Source of the DNA: Chlorokybus atmophyticus
Taxonomy: Eukaryota; Streptophyta; Chlorokybophyceae; Chlorokybales; Chlorokybaceae
Direction of reading: 5' to 3'
Assembly: GCA_009103225.1 (NCBI GenBank)
Contig: RHPI01003261.1
Coordinates: 228,153-292,152, forward strand
DNA length: 64,000 bases
The stretch's first letter is position 1; every line of letters starts with the position of its first letter. This document shows, piece after piece, positions 58,696 to 64,000 of this stretch. A program made the translations under genes and the position numbers. Under the pieces are notes generated by a model. That model was not told where the DNA came from. It saw only the letters and a program-made list of their open reading frames with translations, and did no database searches.

Positions 58696-60420
58696 GGAAA
58701 GATTCCGTGTGCTCTGCATACCGAGCTGGGACACTTCGGTGTCAAGCGCACCGTCAGCTTCATACGCGCACGGTTATGGTGGCACGGCATGTACACACAA
58801 GTGCGTGCCTACGTAAGCACTTGCTTGCACTGTGACCTCGTACGCGCCAACCTCAACACGCGCACTACCACCTTGCATAAACTGCCCATCGCTGGGATGT
58901 TCTATCGCAGGGGCCTCGACATCCTCGGGATACTTGTCCTCTTCGCCCGCGGCAACAAGTACATCCTCGTTATGATTGAGCATAAAATGGATCCAACTGG
59001 TTCCCCTTCCAGATAAGAGTAGCAGAAGAGTCTTGAATGCTTTCCTTAAGAACGTTCTCAGTCGCTTCGGCTCGTGCGCCAAATTGGTGACTCATCAGGG
59101 CACCGTGTATTATGGGGAGTTTAACGACCTCAATCATGCGTACATCGACCACCAGCGCACTTCACGAGAGCGTCCACAGGCCCATGGCCTATCTGAACAC
59201 ACTATTCAGACATTCAAAGTAGTTCTAACAATATTCTTGTAGTTGATCAGCTTGCCCTATGGATAGAAATAGGCTCGCAAAGGTTCTAGTCAAGAAGGGT
59301 CCAGGCGCGGACTTCAGTCGAGAAGGCCTAACCGCGGACATGAATCTGAAGTCTCGAAGATTTTAGACGTGGCGGTAGAAGTCTTGTAGCTCGTTGGTTA
59401 TGTCACTACATGGCGCGTGGCATAGCTTGTTGTGTCAAAAGCTGTTGAGAGTAGCTACGTGGAGCAGCCATCAGCGCAAGAATTGGTCAAACATAGAAGT
59501 CGTGGTGGCTTCTAGAGTAGACATGTGTGTGACTGGCGGGTATAGAAGCCCGCGGTGTGACTTTGTCATAATCCTTGGAGAGCCATTTTAATTAGCCTTA
59601 TGTGCATGCTTAAGATGTAGCGTGTGTGTGTAGACTCGTGCTTGGACCAGCTCCTTACATGTGTAGCAGCTTGTCCGAATCTCAATACAAGGCTTTACGG
59701 AAGTACACCATCGAGCACGAGAAGCGCATCTATGATGAATACCTCCCCTGGCTGGCATTAGGCTACCGCTTGTCGAAGCAAGCCGCACTCAACAAGTATA
59801 GCCCTTAGCAACTGCTGTTCGGCCGCAAGCCACTGCTCCCCTTTCGCGCACAGCAAGAAGTTGCACGCGTGCTGGACAACCTTGAGGACCATGTCCTCAT
59901 GCACTACAACATGAAAGCCCGCGCCGACCTCTTCTATCACCTGGTCCCCATGGCCATGAGCAACCCGCGCATTGCTCAACACCGCGACACCCTGCGCTAC
60001 GCGACCTCAGCGGCTTCTGCAAGCAGCGCAACCGGTGCTTCAAAGCAGGTGACTTGATATACCGCATGGCTTGCTCACATGATACTCTGGACATCAGCGT
60101 TCAGCGCGTTACCTACAAAGTCTTGAAAGTATATCCCTGCAGAGTCCTTGATCTCCTCAGCAACGATAGCGAACAACTCCAGGACAACATCACCAATTGC
60201 GCGCTCTGTCACCTTCCATAAGTGGCAGGCTTCGACATCATCTGTCATCCATGCACTCTCCGCAGCAAGCATTACGAATAGTGCGGTAGTGCGGATGACG
60301 ACGCCCTCATAATGCTGTGCGTCGGATGCACCAACGGCATGCACTGCTACTGCCTGGACCCTCCTCTTTAGAAGGTCCCCTTAAAGCCTACTGGTGCGAC
60401 GACTGCCGCACCCATAGACC
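58696..60420 (+). pseudogene. Ty3/gypsy integrase with C-terminal PHD finger, inactive
   Basis: The zinc-binding HHCC part reads TELGHFGVKRTVSFIRARLW then STCLHCD. The core starts with GLDILG (first Asp). The second catalytic Asp is His (VTHQGTVYYGEF), although the later Glu in HGLSEHTIQ remains. About 450 bp of unrelated DNA (59235-59690) splits the gene. It resumes with YDEYLPWLALGYRLSKQA and LLFGRKPLLP. Further on, CGSADDDALIMLCVGCTNGM then HCYCLDPPL and AYWCDDC form a PHD finger, which binds histone tails and may guide insertion. Stops include TAG at 59806, 60056, 60283 and 60372. No reverse transcriptase is visible to the left, so only the 3' part of pol remains. Confidence 0.82.
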
Positions 60421-62480
60421 ACCAAACTTTCGACCAAACTTAGTCCTGTGGTAGGGACTTCGACAGGCCTCAGAGGGGGTGGCTTGTTAATTTACAACCA
60501 TCCGTAGTTGCGTATCATGGCTCCCGGCATTCTACCTCATTCTTGGCATCATAGTCACCTCTTTCCACTGAACACCTCTATCAGGGGGTACTCTTATGCC
60601 TTCACCCAAAACTACAGTGGTGCGCACATTATCACTGCACTGCTCCTCAGCCACAGCAGGGTTTCTTCAATGTTGTTCGAGACAGTTCAGCGCTTGACCC
60701 TGCACAACCCGACATCTCGTATTAAACACTTTTTATCGGGATCAAGGCATCCATTGACACACTAATTCGCACAACATACCCGAGTTGTACATTCTGTCCA
60801 AAGTGGTCTGTACGTGGAAACTCCGTCCTCTGAGGCCAAAAACATTCGATTCGAGCTGTTTGTACCACAAGAAAATGCATCATGTGGTAATGCTGACCTA
60901 CTCGCAACACTTTGTTGAAGTTGATGCCGATTGCTATGAAGAGAGCTCATGACATTAAAGGTTTGAATGACAAAGCAACAAGTAATATCTACAGCGCTAG
61001 CAAGTAAGAAGTGATGCATGCATATATATACAGGTCACCTTGATATTTGTAAGTGCATGATCGACTCATGCAAGCATATTTCTTTTGCACAGCAAGGCTT
61101 ACAGAACGCCCATTTGAAAGGCTATAACTCCTAGTCCAAGTTTTACACAGAGCTAAAGAACACTCCCAAACATGCAGACGCTGCCGCGCTTAATATGCTC
61201 GGTTACAACGAGGCAGCAGCATTCAGCGCAACAATCGCTCTCCAGCCCAAAGAGGCTCACAGACAAGTAGTCGACCTTGAGGTGGAGCTTGAGGAAAAAC
61301 GCAAGGCTTAAAAGTACTTCGATAATTTCTACAAGTGGCTGTAGTAGAAGTTAGTGATTACAAGGAAGAAGTTGACCAGGGTTCAGGTTATATAAGCCTT
61401 TGCTCACGACAGCCAGTCATACGATGAGAGAGTCAGACGGGTCATCTACGTTGTAGGTTGTGTATGCATCTTCTTAAACCCATATATATGTCACCCCATG
61501 AATATGTGTCAATCACAATGTCTTCCTTTCAATGTAAAACGCGTCATTCCTGCATTAATCAAACTACATTAGCACTTGCAATTAAGATTATATTACCCTT
61601 TGCCTAAGTCAATAAACATTACAGTACAGGTTTCCATAGCCACAGTTTTGGTATCACTACATATATAAAGACATGGTTCATGTAGGTCCCTCTGCAACTC
61701 CTTCAGCATCATGTAAATCCTATCATACTCCACCTCGTACTCGAATTCAAGTTCCTCTTTAAACTACTCCTCTTCAGACAGCTCCATTTTGCTTCAAAGT
61801 GTGGCTCCTTTTGTTGACCTGTTTTAATCCAATCAATCTGCTTGCCCCTTCAACCAATCCATTCAGACTGAGAGATGTTGCAGATTAAAATAGTGAAGAC
61901 ACTTCACAAGCTGTTCCCGGTTTAGAAGGTCCCAAGGCAATGGCAATGCTAATCTATGTGCAAAAATACTCCATGTTTCTCTTATCACATGTCTCTGCCG
62001 TGTTGTTCAAATTGCTTCTCCAATCAAACAACCCGTTTTGCGTATGTGCACCCCGACAACTTGAAAGTCAACAAGGTCAAGAATGCTGAGCTAAAGTTTG
62101 CCTTCATTGTCTCGACATCGTAGGACATCCGAGAGCGGTATTTCATATTAAGTCTGTTCAAGTCATACGAGATATGAAGGCCTCTTTGTATATGATGTAA
62201 TATTACATTTGTCATGCTACATTTATGTAGCATGACAAAGCGCATTAAGATACTAAAACTTGATACCCGTACTAATAATAATGTTGGTAGGGCTGTCTTT
62301 TTGATGCATTGAAACAATGTAAAACCACCTGCGGGGTTTGAAGTGAACAATGGCATTGAAGGACACAATTGTTCGTATAGTTTGATGTTCAAAAGATGAA
62401 CGAATGTCTTTTATTTTAAACAACGTTTACTCAAACGAAGGGAACAATCGTGTCCTTTCGTGCTATTCTCCGCTTTCAAC
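60421..62480. other. AT-rich stretch, no firm gene
   Basis: A broken frame near 61130-61345 encodes NMLGYNEAAAFSATIALQPK and a Glu/Lys-rich helix, with several stops. It may be a remnant of a retroelement or other gene. Nothing else is recognisable. Confidence 0.35.
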
Positions 62481-62504
62481 GCGAAAGTTATCTAAAACCA
62501 AATA

Positions 62505-62755
62505 TGGCACGGACGTCCGCACCAGGGGGCAATAGCGGGCGGTGGAAGCAGCGAGCCAGGGTCAAAACCTGGCGTATAACCGCGAAAACCAGCCATGCTC
62601 GCAATTTGCTCGATTGTCACCACTGGTTTGGGCGTGGACGTCCGCATCAAGGGGGGGCAGTAGCGGGCGGTGGCCGTGAAGCCGCGAATCCGGGTAAAAA
62701 CCTGGCGTATAACCGTGAAAACCAACCATGGTCCCGATTTTTTTGATTGTCACCA
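62505..62755. repeat. Two tandem copies of a 124-bp unit
   Basis: Each copy runs GGACGTCCGCA(C/T)CA, GGGCA(A/G)TAGCGGGCGGTGG, AAACCTGGCGTATAACCG, GAAAACCA(G/A)CCATG and GATTGTCACCACTG. There is no coding potential. Confidence 0.85.
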
Positions 62756-63084
62756 CTGATGTAGCGCTGACCGCACCAGATTTGGTCTAATAACAGCTGA
62801 AGCTTAATGTTGTTATTTTATACTTTTAAGCGAGTGTGTTGATATGCAGCATGAAAATCGAATTAACGTCAATACCATGTGCGCAAGAGTACCTACCTGG
62901 TTGGTCTCCGCTCGGACTCGAGCCCACGCATGCGGCGTGAAAGTACCATCGTCGCAATATGTTTTCCTTGCCGGCCGACTAAATATTGGCAACGGCCGTG
63001 CACCTAAGGACACTAAATTTGACTGTCGTGGCTCAGGCCACCTGTAATCTTGATACAGGGACCTAATAGTAACTTCCGTTACTA

Positions 63085-63425
63085 TCAGGCCTTTTTTGTT
63101 ACAATTTAGTCTTTAACAGTTGACTATGCCTAACTAACAGGCGCCTGTTAGTTACCTATCAGGCCTTAACAGGTGACTTTGTAAAATTAACAGGCACCTG
63201 TTAGTTACACACCAGGCCTTAACAAATGACTTTGTATAATTTACAGGCAACTGTTAGTTACACATCAGGCCTTACTAGGTGACTACAACTAATCAACGGG
63301 CACCTGTAAGTTACACATCAGTCTTACTTAGGTGACTCAGCCTATGTGACAGGCACCTGCAGGTTACACACCAGTCCAGCGCAGGCGACTAAGCCTAATT
63401 CACAAGCACCAACTAGGTAATTATC
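63085..63425. repeat. Tandem array of a 53-bp unit, about six copies
   Basis: The core CAGGCACCTGTTAGTTACAC recurs at about 63138, 63191, 63244, 63297, 63350 and 63402. Each is followed by a (C/A)CAGGCCTTA-like block and GGTGACT. Copies diverge toward the right. CAGGCGCCTG and CAGGCACCTG are near-palindromic. Confidence 0.88.
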
Positions 63426-63770
63426 GACAAAATAAGGCATTCTTTAACAACTGAAGGTGACTAACGCCTAACTGTCGTCATATGTATTTGCATAGCTTGA
63501 CTACACGCGACTGTCACTGACTGCCAGCATTATTATGTGCCTGTACTGTGTACATGTACATGAAATGTGTACAGTGTCTCTCAGTCACTTGCCAAGGCTG
63601 GTAGTTCAATTATGTGAATCGAATGCAGTTCTGTTGTATAATATAGGGATGCAAGTATTGATGTGCATGAGCATAATGACGATTGACTGAGCTAGTTTAA
63701 GATGCACAACACTCAGTCACAAGAGCCTTGTAGCTATGTACACTACCAGCTAAACGGACTACCAACTGCG

Positions 63771-64000
63771 CTACAGCTCCTCTCCATCATCGCTGGTCTC
63801 GTCATTACGGAACAAAGCACCACGCGCTGGGGCCTGTGGAGGAGACGCCGGAGCTTGCTCTTCCTCCTCAAACGGTTGTGCCAGCCAATCAAATGCCGCT
63901 TCTGCCTCAGCGAGCGGGTCACGAGCTGCTGTCTCTTGCGGCCGGCGCCGATTGGGACCTTTCAGGTATTCGACACAAGATGCAGTGCGGCGTTTCACAA
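63771..64000 (-). CDS. Last exon of an unidentified acidic-tailed protein (partial)
   Basis: An open frame on the minus strand enters from the right edge and ends at TAG at 63771. It encodes about 75 residues with a basic segment (YLKGPNRRRPQE). An Ala/Glu-rich helix, a Pro/Ala linker and an acidic end (NDETSDDGEEL) follow. The clean composition and stop suggest a real C-terminus. Without the upstream exons no family can be named. Positions 63426-63770 contain nothing recognisable. Confidence 0.45.
   Translation of the reverse strand, partial: VKRRTASCVEYLKGPNRRRPQETAARDPLAEAEAAFDWLAQPFEEEEQAPASPPQAPARGALFRNDETSDDGEEL

Noticed and set aside
63085-63425. CRISPR-like array
   Set aside because: Units are contiguous with no unique spacers, the core varies, and the genome is eukaryotic.

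Overview
The window is nuclear DNA from a eukaryote with small GT-AG introns (mostly about 55-250 nt), GC near 50 % and a very heavy load of mobile elements. A green alga is the most likely source: a multi-exon seryl-tRNA synthetase carries a plastid/mitochondrial-type leader, and plant-like housekeeping genes sit beside Helitron, pogo, CACTA/Plavaka-like, copia and PHD-bearing gypsy elements. I cannot name the species. TAA, TAG and TGA all look like stops, so the standard code fits.

Host genes fill 6.2-23.6 kb. In order they are: seryl-tRNA synthetase (minus, 12 exons, all phases close); a small gene with a possible tubby/LURP-one-like fold (plus, 4 exons); a TMEM230-type membrane protein (plus, 3 exons); a Barentsz/MLN51-type exon-junction-complex protein (minus); an R3HCC1L-type protein (plus), whose longest reading frame starts in the same CATG as the Barentsz gene; and a MARCH-type RING-CH ubiquitin ligase (minus, 6 exons). 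Another probable host gene, not identified, lies in repeat-rich DNA at 55-57.8 kb. The last exon of one more enters from the right edge.

Mobile DNA fills most of the rest. A pogo/Tigger-like transposon with matching inverted repeats and TA flanks occupies 1112-4926, immediately beside a 0.6-kb inverted-repeat element (514-1105). The most striking object is at 24895-35984, an 11.1-kb segment bounded by inverted repeats that start CAGTCACGACGCTAAT and flanked by CAAA on both sides. It carries a decayed coiled-coil / DUF6589-like / PIN-like nuclease / CXC-zinc gene, followed by a Tudor-like domain joined to a phage-type cytosine-C5 DNA methyltransferase. It looks like a large DNA transposon carrying a DNA-modification enzyme.

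From 36.6 to 46.1 kb there are CATATG-rich inverted repeats around a coiled-coil/RING gene, then a GIY-YIG nuclease gene, then a broken Helitron Rep/helicase gene. From 46.1 to 48.4 kb there are long direct repeats and an array of degenerate GGACCATGCATGGTCC palindromes. From 48.5 to 54.7 kb a CACTA/Plavaka-like transposase gene is interrupted by a solo LTR (5-bp duplication ATGAA) and truncated by a non-autonomous copia element. From 58.4 to 60.4 kb lies a dead Ty3/gypsy integrase with a PHD finger. The last 3.5 kb holds tandem repeats.

Only the host genes look intact. Nearly every transposon gene carries stops or frameshifts. The intact exceptions are the RING gene and, if a 35-nt intron is accepted, the GIY-YIG gene; both may be expressed cargo.
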